64,000 nt of DNA, taken from Agromyces cerinus subsp. cerinus. GTDB lineage: Bacteria; Actinomycetota; Actinomycetes; Actinomycetales; Microbacteriaceae. Each line of letters begins with the position of its first letter. The first letter of the stretch is position 1. Positions 44,891 to 53,561 of the stretch are shown piece after piece. The DNA is taken from positions 93,465-157,464 of the forward strand of contig NZ_FSRJ01000006.1 in assembly GCF_900142065.1 (NCBI RefSeq). The letters are read 5' to 3'. The notes under the pieces are model-generated. The model was not told where the DNA came from. It did not search any database and saw nothing but the letters and a program-made list of their open reading frames with translations. A program made the position numbers and the translations under genes.

Positions 44891-46249
44891 CTAGCCCTTC
44901 GGCCAGCTCGACTCGATGGTGTCGAGCACCTGCGCGGTGTCTTCACCCGTGACCCAGGCGACGATGCCCTTCCAGAAGGAGTCGGCGCCCACGGCACCGG
45001 GCATCAGGTCGGAACCGTCGAACCGGAACGTGGTCTCGGGATCCTGCAGGATCTCGATCGACTGCGTGAGCAGCTCGCTCGAGGCGACCTGCGGGTCGAG
45101 GCCCTTGTTCGCGCTGATGACGCCGCCGAGGCTCACCCGGTTGTTGGCCCAGGTGTCGCTCGAGAGGTAGGTGCGGAACGCCTCGACCTCTTCTGCGTCG
45201 CGGAATGCGACCGGGAACTCGCCGCCGCCGGTCACCGACAGCGGGTCGTCGGCGTTGACGGGCGGGAGCAGGAACGCGAAGACGCTGCCGTCGGACGCGA
45301 CGGTGTTCTCGTCGCCGCCCTCGGGGTTCCAGAAGGTCTCGTAGAACGAGGCCTGGTGGTGCAGCGAGCACGTTCCGTCGAGGATCGGCAGACCGGCCGT
45401 CTGGAACGCCTCGGTGACCTGCGTCGACACGTCTCCGATGCCGCCGTTGACCATGTCGTCGTTCTTCAGGTACGCACCGACGGCGTCGAAGGCCTCGGCC
45501 ACCTGCGGGTCGTTGAACGGGATCCCGTGCGTGACCCACTGGTCGTACACGTCGGCGCCGTGCAGGCGCAGCATGTAGTCCTCGACCCAGTCGGTGCCCG
45601 GCCATCCGGTGGCGTCGCCCGATTCGAGGCCGACGCACCAGGGCTTGTGGTCGCCGTCTGCCGCGATCTGCTCGGAGAGGGCGGTCAGCTCGTCGAGGGT
45701 CTTGGGGATCTCGTACCCCTTCTCTTCGAACTCGGCCGGCGAGTACCAGACGTAACCCTTGATGCTCGCCATGAGCGGGGCGGCGTAGAAGGTGTCCTCG
45801 TAGGTGCCGTACTGCTTCCAGTCTGCGGACCACCACTCGTCGACATTGGCCTCGACATCGGCGGACGCGGGGATCAGCCAGCCACCGGCTGCGAGTCGAC
45901 CGAGGAGACCGGGCTGCGGCACGATGCCGACGTCGGGAGCGTTGCCGCCCTCGGCGAGCACGGCGATCTGCGCCTCGAATTCGCTCGAACCCTGGTAGTC
46001 GACCTCGATGCCCGTGCAGGTCTCGAAGTCGGCCCACGACTCGCTGAGGCGGTCGGCCTCGAGGTCGAGGATGGTGCCGGCGACCGAGACCGACTTGCCT
46101 TCGAAGGTGCCGTACTGCTCGTAATCGGCGCAGTCGACGTCGGCAGCGTCTTGCTCTGCGGCGTCTCCAGTGCAGCCCGTGAGGGCGAGTCCAACCGCCG
46201 CGGCCGCCACCACGGGGGCCATCCAACGGCGATGCCGTCTGATTCTCAT
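44891..46249 (-). CDS. Extracellular sugar-binding lipoprotein (AglE-like)
   Basis: A 452-residue SBP_bac_1 lipoprotein. The signal ends in ALTGC (Cys26). The mature protein has the alpha-glucoside-binding features TCTGIEVDYQGSSEFEAQIA, GWLIPASADVEANVDEWW and WYSPAEFEEKGYEIPKTLDE. It delivers an oligosaccharide, perhaps an alpha-glucoside, to the two permeases downstream. AGGAG lies 8-9 bases before the ATG at 46249. It is divergent from a LacI gene, with three operators between. Confidence 0.92.
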   Translation of the reverse strand: MRIRRHRRWMAPVVAAAAVGLALTGCTGDAAEQDAADVDCADYEQYGTFEGKSVSVAGTILDLEADRLSESWADFETCTGIEVDYQGSSEFEAQIAVLAEGGNAPDVGIVPQPGLLGRLAAGGWLIPASADVEANVDEWWSADWKQYGTYEDTFYAAPLMASIKGYVWYSPAEFEEKGYEIPKTLDELTALSEQIAADGDHKPWCVGLESGDATGWPGTDWVEDYMLRLHGADVYDQWVTHGIPFNDPQVAEAFDAVGAYLKNDDMVNGGIGDVSTQVTEAFQTAGLPILDGTCSLHHQASFYETFWNPEGGDENTVASDGSVFAFLLPPVNADDPLSVTGGGEFPVAFRDAEEVEAFRTYLSSDTWANNRVSLGGVISANKGLDPQVASSELLTQSIEILQDPETTFRFDGSDLMPGAVGADSFWKGIVAWVTGEDTAQVLDTIESSWPKG

Positions 46250-46289
46250 GTCATCTCCTCGTCGAGTGAATGTGGTGCAGGCGAAGCCG

Positions 46290-46301
46290 GGAACCGGTTC
46301 C
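46290..46301. promoter_or_regulatory. Operator 1 in the sugar-importer/LacI divergent region
   Basis: GGAACCGGTTCC is a perfect 12-base palindrome with central CG, 40 bases upstream of the binding-protein start. Confidence 0.7.
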
Positions 46302-46389
46302 AGCCTCAACGGTAGAACACCCGCCGCCCTCCTCACAAGGGATGGGAGGTCACGGTTCGGCCACTCCCCCATTCCTCGGCACCAACTGG

Positions 46390-46404
46390 TGGAGAGCGCT
46401 CCCA
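46390..46404. promoter_or_regulatory. Operator 2 in the sugar-importer/LacI divergent region
   Basis: TGGAGAGCGCTCCCA is a near-palindrome around GCGC, in the middle of the divergent region. It differs from sites 1 and 3 in the inner bases but has the same GGNA..CG..TNCC plan. Confidence 0.6.
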
Positions 46405-46445
46405 TCGATTCGGGGTCGGGGCGCACCCGCCGCGCGCACCCGGCC

Positions 46446-46457
46446 GGAAACGGTTCC
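46446..46457. promoter_or_regulatory. Operator 3 in the sugar-importer/LacI divergent region
   Basis: GGAAACGGTTCC matches site 1 at 11 of 12 bases and lies 60 bases upstream of the LacI start. With the other sites it points to joint control of the importer and autoregulation. Confidence 0.7.
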
Positions 46458-46517
46458 ACATTCCCTCGCGCGGGCAGTACACTCTGGCTCGAGGCAGCCC
46501 GACGAGGGGAGGCGCGC

Positions 46518-47540
46518 ATGGCCGCAATCGGCGATGTCGCACGCCTCGCCGGAGTCTCGAAGGCCACGGCCTCCAGGGCTCTGTCCGGCAACGGCTACGT
46601 CGCCGAGGAGACCCGCCGCCGCGTCGAATCCGCCGCCGCCGAGATCGGCTACATCGTCTCGCCCGACGCCGCGAGCCTCGTCACCGGACGCACGAAGAAC
46701 GTCGGGGTGGTCATCCCGTTCGTCAACCGCTGGTTCTTCGGCGAGGTGCTCGAGGGCATCGAGCGCTCACTCCTCGGCGCCGGCTACGACCTGACGCTCT
46801 ACAACCTCTCCGGCAGCGGCCGCGATCGGGCGCGCGTGTTCGAGTTCTTCCTCGCTCGCAAGCGCGTCGACGCGGTCATCGCGGTGGGCGTCGACCTCGC
46901 CGGGCACGAGGTCTCCGCGCTCGACCGCCGCGAGAAGCCGCTCGTGTGCCTCGGCGGAACCGGCGGCACCGCGGCGCGGCTCTCGATCGATGATCGAGCC
47001 GTCGGCCAGCTCGCCACCGAGCACCTGCTGCACCTCGGCCACACCCGCATCGCGCACCTCGCAGGCAGCGGAGCGAGCGGGCAGCCCGACACCGTGCAGG
47101 GCCTCCGCCGACAGGGGTTCCTCGACGCGATGGACGCGGCCGGCCATGCCCCCTCGCCTGCCGACGTCGTCGAGACCGAGATGACCATGCCCGGCGGCTA
47201 CCGCGCCGCCCTGCAGTTGCTCGGGCACCCCGGCCCGCGGCCCACCGCGGTGTTCGCGGCATCCGACGAGGTCGCGTTCGGCGCCCTCCGCGCCGCCGAG
47301 CGCCTCGGCATCGCGGTGCCCAGGGAGCTCTCGGTCGTCGGCGTCGACGGTCACGAGTACGCCGAGATGTTCGACCTCACGACCGTCGAGCAGTACCCGG
47401 GCGAGCAGGGGCGCTCGGCCGTCGGCGTGGTGCTGCGTCTGCTCGGCGAGGGCGCCGACGCCGACCCGCTCCCCGACTCGGGTGCGCCGATGCCGACCCG
47501 CCTGGTCGTGCGCGCGAGTTCGACGGCCGCCCCGCGCTGA
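46518..47540 (+). CDS. LacI-family regulator of the divergent sugar importer
   Basis: A 340-residue LacI protein: HTH IGDVARLAGVSKATASRALS, then a sensor domain (VGVVIPFVNRWFFGEVLEGI; FAASDEVAFGALRAAERLG). GGGGAGG lies 5 bases before the ATG. It is divergent from the AglE-like gene and probably binds the three operators in between, releasing them when sugar is present. Confidence 0.93.
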   Translation: MAAIGDVARLAGVSKATASRALSGNGYVAEETRRRVESAAAEIGYIVSPDAASLVTGRTKNVGVVIPFVNRWFFGEVLEGIERSLLGAGYDLTLYNLSGSGRDRARVFEFFLARKRVDAVIAVGVDLAGHEVSALDRREKPLVCLGGTGGTAARLSIDDRAVGQLATEHLLHLGHTRIAHLAGSGASGQPDTVQGLRRQGFLDAMDAAGHAPSPADVVETEMTMPGGYRAALQLLGHPGPRPTAVFAASDEVAFGALRAAERLGIAVPRELSVVGVDGHEYAEMFDLTTVEQYPGEQGRSAVGVVLRLLGEGADADPLPDSGAPMPTRLVVRASSTAAPR

Positions 47541-47560
47541 GTGCGGCGACGGCTCGCCGA

Positions 47561-48838
47561 TCAGGCGGCGTCGCCGATGCCGATCGCCTCCGCCTCGCCC
47601 TCCGACGTCTCGGCGACGCCGTCGGCGGCCGCGAGCTTCGAGCGACCGAGCACGACGATCGCCGCGGCGACGAGCACCGCGATCGCCCCGGCGATGAACG
47701 GACTCGACGGCGACACCGTCGCGGCCAGCACCGCCGCGGCGGGCGGGGCGATCGCGCCACCGAGGAAGCGCACGCCGGAGTAGGCGCTCGACGCGACGGA
47801 GCGGGGCAGGTCGGTCGCGTCCATCACGCATTCGGTGAGCACGGTGTTCAGGATGCCGAGCAGGAGTCCGCCCACGACGACCCCGACGATGACCGCGACC
47901 GCCGAGTCGATGAGGGCCGCGAGCGCGAGCAGGTCGAGGGCGAGCAGCGGCAGCACGAACCAGAGCACCCGGGTGCGCCGCATGCGCGCCGTCAGCAGCG
48001 GCGCGACCCAGACCGAGGTCACGGCGACCGCGACACCCCATCCGAAGAACACGAAGCCGAGTGCGATGGCGCTGTGGATGCCGAGCGGCACGAGCGCGAA
48101 CGGCGTGTAGGCGAGCAGTACGAAGAAGCCCATGTTGTAGAACAGCGCGGCCGCGGCGAGGATGCCGAGCGCGGGCCGGGCGAGCGCCCGGAACGGGGCC
48201 GAGAGCTTCGTCGGCACGGGTCGCTCGACGCCGTCGGTGCGCAACAGGGCGACGATCGCGATGAACCCGATCGCCATGAGCGCCGCGGTGCCGAAGAACG
48301 GGCCGCGCCAGCTCCACGAACCGAGCAGCCCGCCGACGAGCGGGCCGATCGCGAGACCGAGGCCGAGGGCCGCCTCGTAGAGGATGATCGCCGAGCTGCT
48401 GCCGCCGGCGGCAGCACCGACGATCGTCGCGAGCGCCGTCGAGATGAAGAGCGCGTTGCCGAGGCCCCAGCCGGCACGGAATCCGATGATCGACTCGACG
48501 TCGCCCGAGAATCCGGCGAGCGTGGCGAACACGACGATCACGCCGAGGCCGATGAGCAGGGTCCGCTTGGCGCCGATGCGACTCGAGATCCAGCTCGTGA
48601 AGAACATCGCGATGCCGGTGATCACGAGGTAGCTCGTGAAGAGCAGCTCGGTCTCGGTCGGCGTCGCCTCGAGGTCGGCGGCGATCGCGGGAAGGATCGG
48701 ATCGACGAGGCCGATGCCCATGAACGCGACGACGCACGAGAACGCGACCGCCCAGACGGCCTTGGGCTGCTGCAGTATCGAGGCTCCGGATGCCGCGTGG
48801 CCGGCCTGCACAGGTACCGCCCTGGTGTCGACGCTCAT
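47561..48838 (-). CDS. MFS efflux transporter controlled by the adjacent MarR gene
   Basis: A 425-residue 12-helix major facilitator: AVWAVAFSCVVAFMGIGLVD at the start, then RIGAKRTLLIGLG (motif A) and GPLVGGLLGSWSWRGPF (motif C of exporters). Export of toxic compounds is likely. The start at 48838 overlaps the MarR stop (ATGA). It is followed by no clear terminator; the LacI gene is convergent. Confidence 0.9.
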   Translation of the reverse strand: MSVDTRAVPVQAGHAASGASILQQPKAVWAVAFSCVVAFMGIGLVDPILPAIAADLEATPTETELLFTSYLVITGIAMFFTSWISSRIGAKRTLLIGLGVIVVFATLAGFSGDVESIIGFRAGWGLGNALFISTALATIVGAAAGGSSSAIILYEAALGLGLAIGPLVGGLLGSWSWRGPFFGTAALMAIGFIAIVALLRTDGVERPVPTKLSAPFRALARPALGILAAAALFYNMGFFVLLAYTPFALVPLGIHSAIALGFVFFGWGVAVAVTSVWVAPLLTARMRRTRVLWFVLPLLALDLLALAALIDSAVAVIVGVVVGGLLLGILNTVLTECVMDATDLPRSVASSAYSGVRFLGGAIAPPAAAVLAATVSPSSPFIAGAIAVLVAAAIVVLGRSKLAAADGVAETSEGEAEAIGIGDAA

Positions 48839-49308
48839 GCGACGTGCCCGGTGCTCGCGGCGGCCTCGACCAGCGCGGCGCGAGAGCGCTCGAGGCGCGT
48901 GCGCACGATCTCGACGGCCGAGGCGAGGGTCTCGAGCTCGTCGTCGTCGAGGTCGGCGAACGTCGGGGTGAGCGAGTTCGCGAGTTCGATCCGCCAGGCG
49001 TCGAGTGCGGCGATCCCATGCGGATCGGCGGAGATGAGCATCGCCCTGGCGTCGTCGCGGTCGACGATGCGGCGGATCCATCCCCGCTCGTCGAGCGCGT
49101 GCACGAGCTTCGTCATGGTCGGCTGGGTGACGCGGCTGACCTTCGCGAGTTCGCCGAGCCGCATGGGCCCGAGATCGCGCAGCACACTGAGGGTGCGCCA
49201 GACGGCGGGCGATTCGGTGTTTCCCGTCACGGTCGCGGCGAGTCTGGTGAGGCGGTGGTTCACGGAGACGAGGTCTCCGATGACCGTGGGGAGGTCGAGC
49301 TGCGTCAT
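48835..49308 (-). CDS. MarR-family regulator
   Basis: A 157-residue winged-helix MarR protein: LGELAKVSRVTQPTMTKLVH recognition region and wing IRRIVDRDDARAMLISADPHG. It is first in an operon with the MFS exporter, so it likely represses both through a dyad at 49321 just upstream of its start. Start at ATG 49308; the longer frame upstream would read through that dyad. Confidence 0.92.
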   Translation of the reverse strand: MTQLDLPTVIGDLVSVNHRLTRLAATVTGNTESPAVWRTLSVLRDLGPMRLGELAKVSRVTQPTMTKLVHALDERGWIRRIVDRDDARAMLISADPHGIAALDAWRIELANSLTPTFADLDDDELETLASAVEIVRTRLERSRAALVEAAASTGHVA

Positions 49309-49320
49309 ACCGCCAGTATA

Positions 49321-49335
49321 CATAGCTTGGCTATG
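49321..49335. promoter_or_regulatory. Probable MarR operator
   Basis: CATAGCTTGGCTATG has perfect 6-base arms around TTG, with outer bases ATA/TAT extending the symmetry. It lies 12 bases upstream of the MarR start codon, a usual autorepression position, in an AT-richer patch than its surroundings. Confidence 0.7.
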
Positions 49336-49485
49336 CATATCGCCGGACGGCCACCGGCACCGGCGCGCCGCCGCGCCAGCCGACGCCATCGCGGCCATGA
49401 TGTCATCGCGCAGCACGGCACGCCGCCGCCGCCGCGGCGTCACCCGACGCACCATCACGGCATCGTTCGACCGAAGGAGTCATCC

Positions 49486-49932
49486 ATGACCGACAGCACC
49501 GCAGCCGTTCCGCTCTCCGCCCCGCTGTACGGAGCGTCGTTCGGACAGGCGATCAGCAGGTTCTTCAAGAAGTACGCCACGTTCTCGGGCCGGGCGAGCC
49601 GCAGCGAGTTCTGGTGGTGGTTCCTCTTCAACCTCATCGTCGGCGGCGTGCTCTACGGGATCGCCGCCATCGGCGGCGCCTCGGGCGCCACTGTCTCCGA
49701 CAACGGCATGATGGTGCCCGGCCCCGGCTTCGCGGTCGCCGTGATCCCCTACAGCATCTGGCTGCTTGCGACGATCATCCCCTGGCTCGCCCTCGCGTGG
49801 CGCCGCCTGCACGACACGAACCGCTCGGGCGGCTGGTACTTCATCGGCCTCGTCCCGCTCGTCGGCGGCATCATCCTGCTGGTGTTCTTCCTCCTGGACT
49901 CGGACCCCGCGGGCGCGCGCTTCGACCGCTGA
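49486..49932 (+). CDS. DUF805 family membrane protein
   Basis: A 148-residue inner-membrane protein of the DUF805 (YhaH) type: FFKKYATFSGRASRSEFWWW and LAWRRLHDTNRSGGWYF flank four hydrophobic segments. Role unknown. AAGGAG lies 6-7 bases before the ATG. A strong terminator follows. Confidence 0.92.
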   Translation: MTDSTAAVPLSAPLYGASFGQAISRFFKKYATFSGRASRSEFWWWFLFNLIVGGVLYGIAAIGGASGATVSDNGMMVPGPGFAVAVIPYSIWLLATIIPWLALAWRRLHDTNRSGGWYFIGLVPLVGGIILLVFFLLDSDPAGARFDR

Positions 49933-49954
49933 CGCTGCACCCACCACGAAACGA

Positions 49955-49992
49955 CGGATGCCCCGTGGCTCATTCGAGCCACGGGGCATCCG
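49955..49992. terminator. Bidirectional terminator between DUF805 gene and rplL
   Basis: Perfect 17-base stem CGGATGCCCCGTGGCTC with a 4-base loop; flanks GAAACGA/CGTTTC extend it. It serves the DUF805 gene and the convergent rplL. Confidence 0.85.
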
Positions 49993-50048
49993 TTTCGTTC
50001 AGGTGACGCGAGTCACCTCAAGCTGCAACCCTCGCGAGAGGGCGGCGA

Positions 50049-50426
50049 CTACTTGAGGGTGACGGTTGCGCCGGCTTCCTCGAGGGCAGCCTTCGCCTTC
50101 TCGGCGGTCTCCTTGTTCGCGCCCTCGAGCACGGCCTTGGGAGCACCGTCGACGACGGCCTTGGCCTCGCCGAGGCCGAGCGAGGTGAGCTCGCGGACGG
50201 TCTTGATGACCTGGATCTTCTTGTCGCCGGCAGCCTCGAGGATGACGTCGAAGGAGTCCTTCTCCTCAACCTCTTCAGCAGCGGCGCCAGCGCCACCGGC
50301 AGCGGCGACGGGAGCGGCCGCGGTGACCTCGAACTTCTCTTCGAACGCCTTCACGAACTCGCTGAGCTCGACAAGCGTCAGACCGGAAAACTGCTCGAGC
50401 AGCTCTTCAGTGGTGAGCTTCGCCAT
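50049..50426 (-). CDS. rplL: 50S ribosomal protein L7/L12
   Basis: A 125-residue L7/L12 of normal length: N-terminal dimerisation part ([20 protein letters not shown]), Ala-rich hinge, and the conserved C-terminal factor-binding domain ([20 protein letters not shown] and LKEGANKE-like region here reading [14 protein letters not shown]). Stalk protein that recruits translation factors. AGGAG lies 9 bases before the ATG. It is downstream of rplJ, 49 bases apart. Confidence 0.98.
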   Translation of the reverse strand: MAKLTTEELLEQFSGLTLVELSEFVKAFEEKFEVTAAAPVAAAGGAGAAAEEVEEKDSFDVILEAAGDKKIQVIKTVRELTSLGLGEAKAVVDGAPKAVLEGANKETAEKAKAALEEAGATVTLK

Positions 50427-50475
50427 GATGTATCTCCTAGATTTCTTGGTGTTGTAGAACGAGAACGTCGGGCGC

Positions 50476-50961
50476 TTACGCGGCCGCAGTCTCCAGCTTT
50501 TCGCGAAGCGCGTCGATGGTGGCGGCAGCCTTGCCCATCGTCGCCTTCATCATTCCCGCTGCCTTCGCAAGCAGAACCTCACGGCTCTCGAGCGAGGCGT
50601 ACTTGTTGACCTCGTCGGCGTCGAGAGCCTTGCCCTCGAAGACACCACCCTTGATCACAAGATTCGGGTTTGCCTTGGCGAAGTCACGAACGGCCTTGGC
50701 AGTGGCGACGAAGTCGCCGTGCACGAAGGCGACGGCGGACGGACCGACGAGGTCGGCGTCCAGCGTCGAGATACCCGCGTTGTTCGCGGCGATCTTGGTC
50801 AGCGTGTTCTTCACCACGGCGTAGTTCGCGTCCTGACGGATGTTGTTGCGCAGCTGCTTGAGCTGGGCAACCGTCAGGCCGCGGTATTCGGTCAGCAGAA
50901 CGGCAGTCGAGCTCTCGAACAGGTTCGTGAGTTCGGCAACCGAGGCTTCCTTGTTCGCCAT
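50476..50961 (-). CDS. rplJ: 50S ribosomal protein L10
   Basis: A 161-residue L10: [18 protein letters not shown], the RNA-binding [20 protein letters not shown] and KNTLTKIA, and the C-terminal helix [12 protein letters not shown] that carries L7/L12 dimers. Start at ATG 50961, as in relatives. Preceded by a structured leader with an attenuator. Confidence 0.98.
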   Translation of the reverse strand: MANKEASVAELTNLFESSTAVLLTEYRGLTVAQLKQLRNNIRQDANYAVVKNTLTKIAANNAGISTLDADLVGPSAVAFVHGDFVATAKAVRDFAKANPNLVIKGGVFEGKALDADEVNKYASLESREVLLAKAAGMMKATMGKAAATIDALREKLETAAA

Positions 50962-51047
50962 GGCCACTCCTTGTGTACTCAACGTGCATCGCGATGGCGG
51001 TGCACGGCTTCGGATCGCGGCTCAAGTGGCGAGGTGATGCGGGCAAC

Positions 51048-51076
51048 AAAAAAGCTCCGGCGCAGTTGCGCGGAGC
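51048..51076 (-). terminator. Rho-independent terminator within the rplJ leader
   Basis: Stem GCTCC(G)CGCA/TGCGCCGGAGC followed by TTTTTT on the transcribed strand, 87 bases upstream of the rplJ start; acts as an attenuator. Confidence 0.8.
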
Positions 51077-51150
51077 CTGGCCCGATTGCATCGGAAAGTC
51101 TTCGTCACACCTGCGCGGGCCCTTGCTTTCGCAAGACTTCGGTCGCATCC
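51048..51150 (-). ncRNA. L10-type leader of rplJ-rplL with Rho-independent attenuator
   Basis: The region upstream of rplJ folds: a GAAA-loop hairpin CTTGC/GCAAG (51122-51135), GAAGTCTT and AAGACTTC segments that can pair, and a terminator-like stem GCTCCGCGCA.../...GCGCCGGAGC followed by six T on the transcribed strand (51048-51076). This matches the L10 leader, where free L10-L12 binds and represses its own operon. Exact boundaries are estimated. Confidence 0.75.
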
Positions 51151-51294
51151 CACAGTGATCAACACAGATAGGCGCACGACAACCAGCGGTCTTCGGCTCC
51201 GTACAGGCTAACGGATGCCCCGGCCGCTCGCAAATCGCGGCGGATCGGGCCGTTCCCCTCGCCGATGTCGGCAGGCGGGGGCAGACTCGCGACC

Positions 51295-51684
51295 ATGGAG
51301 ATCACACACCTGAACCCAGAGACGCTGCACGCGAACCCGGCCTTCAGCCAGGGTGTGCTCGTGAGCGGCGCCCACCGCACCGTGCACGTCGGAGGCCAGA
51401 ACGGCACCGACCCCTCGGGCGCGATCGTGCCCGGCGGCCTCGGCCCGCAGACCGAGCAGGCGATCAAAAACGTGCTGGCCGTGCTCGCCGAGGTCGGCGC
51501 CGATCAGACGAACGTGGTGCGACTGGCCGTCTACCTCGTCGCCGGCCAATCCGTCGACGACGGGTACGCGGCATCCGCTCGCGTGTGGGGCGCGCAGCCG
51601 ACGGCGCTGACGGTGCTCATGGTCGCGGGCCTCGGCCGCCCCGACGCCCTCGTCGAGCTGGAGGCGACCGCCGTCATCGAGTGA
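51295..51684 (+). CDS. RidA/YjgF-family protein
   Basis: A 129-residue Rid-family protein: GVLVSGAHRTVHVGGQNGTD, QTEQAIKNVLAVLAEVGA and a C-terminal VELEATAVIE. RidA proteins hydrolyse reactive enamine/imine intermediates; in true RidA an Arg near residue 105 binds the acid group. Here that position lies in a segment reading LGRPDALVELEA, where the Arg is offset, so the exact subfamily is open. Confidence 0.88.
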   Translation: MEITHLNPETLHANPAFSQGVLVSGAHRTVHVGGQNGTDPSGAIVPGGLGPQTEQAIKNVLAVLAEVGADQTNVVRLAVYLVAGQSVDDGYAASARVWGAQPTALTVLMVAGLGRPDALVELEATAVIE

Positions 51685-51752
51685 CGATCGTCGATCCGCG
51701 GCATCCGCTCGGCCATTTCGCCACGTCGGGAATAGTTGACCGAAGTCCAAAG

Positions 51753-51796
51753 TTGACTCAATGCAACCAATTATATATAGTTGTCGAATATCAACT
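51753..51796 (+). promoter_or_regulatory. Promoter and MarR-type operator of the DHA2 efflux operon
   Basis: TTGACT (51753) and TATAGT (51776) are separated by 17 bases, a near-consensus sigma-70 promoter. AGTTG-TCGAATAT-CAACT (51779-51796) overlaps the -10 end, and two AGTTGAC repeats lie 17 bases apart upstream (51734, 51751). The segment is strikingly AT-rich for this genome. A MarR protein encoded in the same operon (53562) is the likely binder. Confidence 0.7.
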
Positions 51797-51817
51797 TGTA
51801 GAGACGTAAGGAACCAC

Positions 51818-53560
51818 GTGACTTCTGTGGCAGACAAGCCCGCGACCGGCTCAGTTCCGGCCGCGCCGGCGCAACGCACCCCCCGTGAGGTGATCATCGC
51901 CATCTCCGGCCTCGTCGTGGCGATGTTCGTCGCCGTCATCTCCGGCACGGTCGTCTCGACCTCGATGCCGCTCATCATCGCCGACCTCGGCGGCGACCAG
52001 ACCGCCTACACCTGGGTCATCACCGCGAGCCTGCTCGCCATGGCCGTCTCGACCCCGATCTGGGGCAAGCTCGCCGACCTCGTGAACCGCAAGGCGCTGC
52101 TCATGACGGCCATCGGGCTGTTCGTCGTGGGCACCGCGATCGCCGGCTTCGCTCAAGACACCACGACCCTCATCGCCGTGCGCGTGATCCAGGGCCTCGG
52201 CGCGGGCGGCCTCATGTCGCTCGTCATGATCCTCATCGCCGTCATCATCTCGCCGCGCGAGCGCGGCAAGTACATGGGCTTCGTCGGCGGCATCATGGCC
52301 GTCGCAACCATCGGCGGCCCGCTGCTCGGCGGCGTCATCACCGACGCCTGGGGCTGGCGCGCCAACTTCTTCCTGCCGGTCCCGCTCGCGATCATCGCGC
52401 TCATCGTCATCTCGCGCACGCTGCACCTGCCCCCCATGCCCAAGCGCGCCGTGAAGATCGACTACCTCGGCATCGTGCTGCTCTCGGTCGGCGTCTCCCT
52501 GCTGCTCATCTGGGTCTCGCTCGGCGGCAGCCAGTTCGAGTGGGACTCGATGACGAGCTTCGTCACGATCGGCATCTCCGCCGCGGCCATCATCGGCTTC
52601 ATCATCACCGAGTTCTTCGTGCCCGAGCCGATCGTGCCGATGACGCTCTTCAAGAACCGCACCTTCACGCTCTCGGTCGTCGCCTCGGTCTCGATCGGCG
52701 TCGCGATGTTCGCGACGAGCGTCTTCCTCGCGCAGTACTTCCAGCTCGCACGTGGCGCGACCCCGACCGAGTCGGGTCTCATGACGATCCCCATGATCGT
52801 CGGCCAGATGGGCGCCTCGATCCTCATCGGCGCACTCATCAGCAAGTTCGGCAAGTGGAAGCGCTTCATGCTCGTCGGGTCGCTGCTCGTCGTCGCCGGC
52901 AGCTACCTCATGACGACGCTCAGCTACGACACCGACTACTTCTGGGTCAGCGTCTACATGGTCGTGCTCGGCGCAGGTCTCGGCATGGTCATGCAGAACC
53001 TCACGCTCGTCGTGCAGAACGACACTCCCGCCTCGCAGCTGGGTGCCGCGAGCTCGAACGTGAACTTCTTCCGCACGATCGCGGGCACGATCGGCGTCAC
53101 CATCATGGGCTCGCTGCTGGCCACGCAGGTCACCACGCACATCACGTCGGGGCTGAAGGGCTACACGCCCACCTCGCCCGACGACGTCGAGGCGCTGAAG
53201 GGCCTCGCCGGCGGCGGCATCCCCCACGTCTCGGAGCTGCCCGACGGCATCCGCGTCATCATCGAGAACGCCTACGGCAACGGCATCGCCGACGTCTTCT
53301 GGATCGCCGTGCCGCTCGCGGTGCTGAGCGTGATCGCCATCGCCTTCCTGCCGAACAAGGCGCTCTCGACGAAGACCTCGGCCGAGCAGCTGAAGGAGGA
53401 GCTCGAGCAGGTCGCGATCGACCTGGCCGAAGCCGAGATCGGTGCACCCGTCACCTCGTCGATCCAGCTCGTCGAAGCGGATGCCGCGGCTGAGCGCTCC
53501 ACGACGACGACCAGTTCGCGCGGCGCCGGCGACACTCCGTCCGCAGGCGGCGACCGATAA
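51818..53560 (+). CDS. DHA2-family (EmrB/QacA-type) MFS drug exporter
   Basis: A 580-residue, 14-helix proton antiporter. Motif C is GGPLLGGVITDAWGWRANFF, motif A is LADLVNRKALLMT and the first helix has VISGTVVSTSMPLIIADLGG. The hydrophilic C-terminus has coiled-coil content (EQLKEELEQVAIDLAEAE). It exports amphipathic drugs or toxins. GTG at 51818 with AAGGA 6 bases upstream; the longer ATG start at 51761 would lie inside the promoter. The MarR gene follows after 1 base. Confidence 0.93.
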   Translation: MTSVADKPATGSVPAAPAQRTPREVIIAISGLVVAMFVAVISGTVVSTSMPLIIADLGGDQTAYTWVITASLLAMAVSTPIWGKLADLVNRKALLMTAIGLFVVGTAIAGFAQDTTTLIAVRVIQGLGAGGLMSLVMILIAVIISPRERGKYMGFVGGIMAVATIGGPLLGGVITDAWGWRANFFLPVPLAIIALIVISRTLHLPPMPKRAVKIDYLGIVLLSVGVSLLLIWVSLGGSQFEWDSMTSFVTIGISAAAIIGFIITEFFVPEPIVPMTLFKNRTFTLSVVASVSIGVAMFATSVFLAQYFQLARGATPTESGLMTIPMIVGQMGASILIGALISKFGKWKRFMLVGSLLVVAGSYLMTTLSYDTDYFWVSVYMVVLGAGLGMVMQNLTLVVQNDTPASQLGAASSNVNFFRTIAGTIGVTIMGSLLATQVTTHITSGLKGYTPTSPDDVEALKGLAGGGIPHVSELPDGIRVIIENAYGNGIADVFWIAVPLAVLSVIAIAFLPNKALSTKTSAEQLKEELEQVAIDLAEAEIGAPVTSSIQLVEADAAAERSTTTTSSRGAGDTPSAGGDR

Positions 53561-53561
53561 C

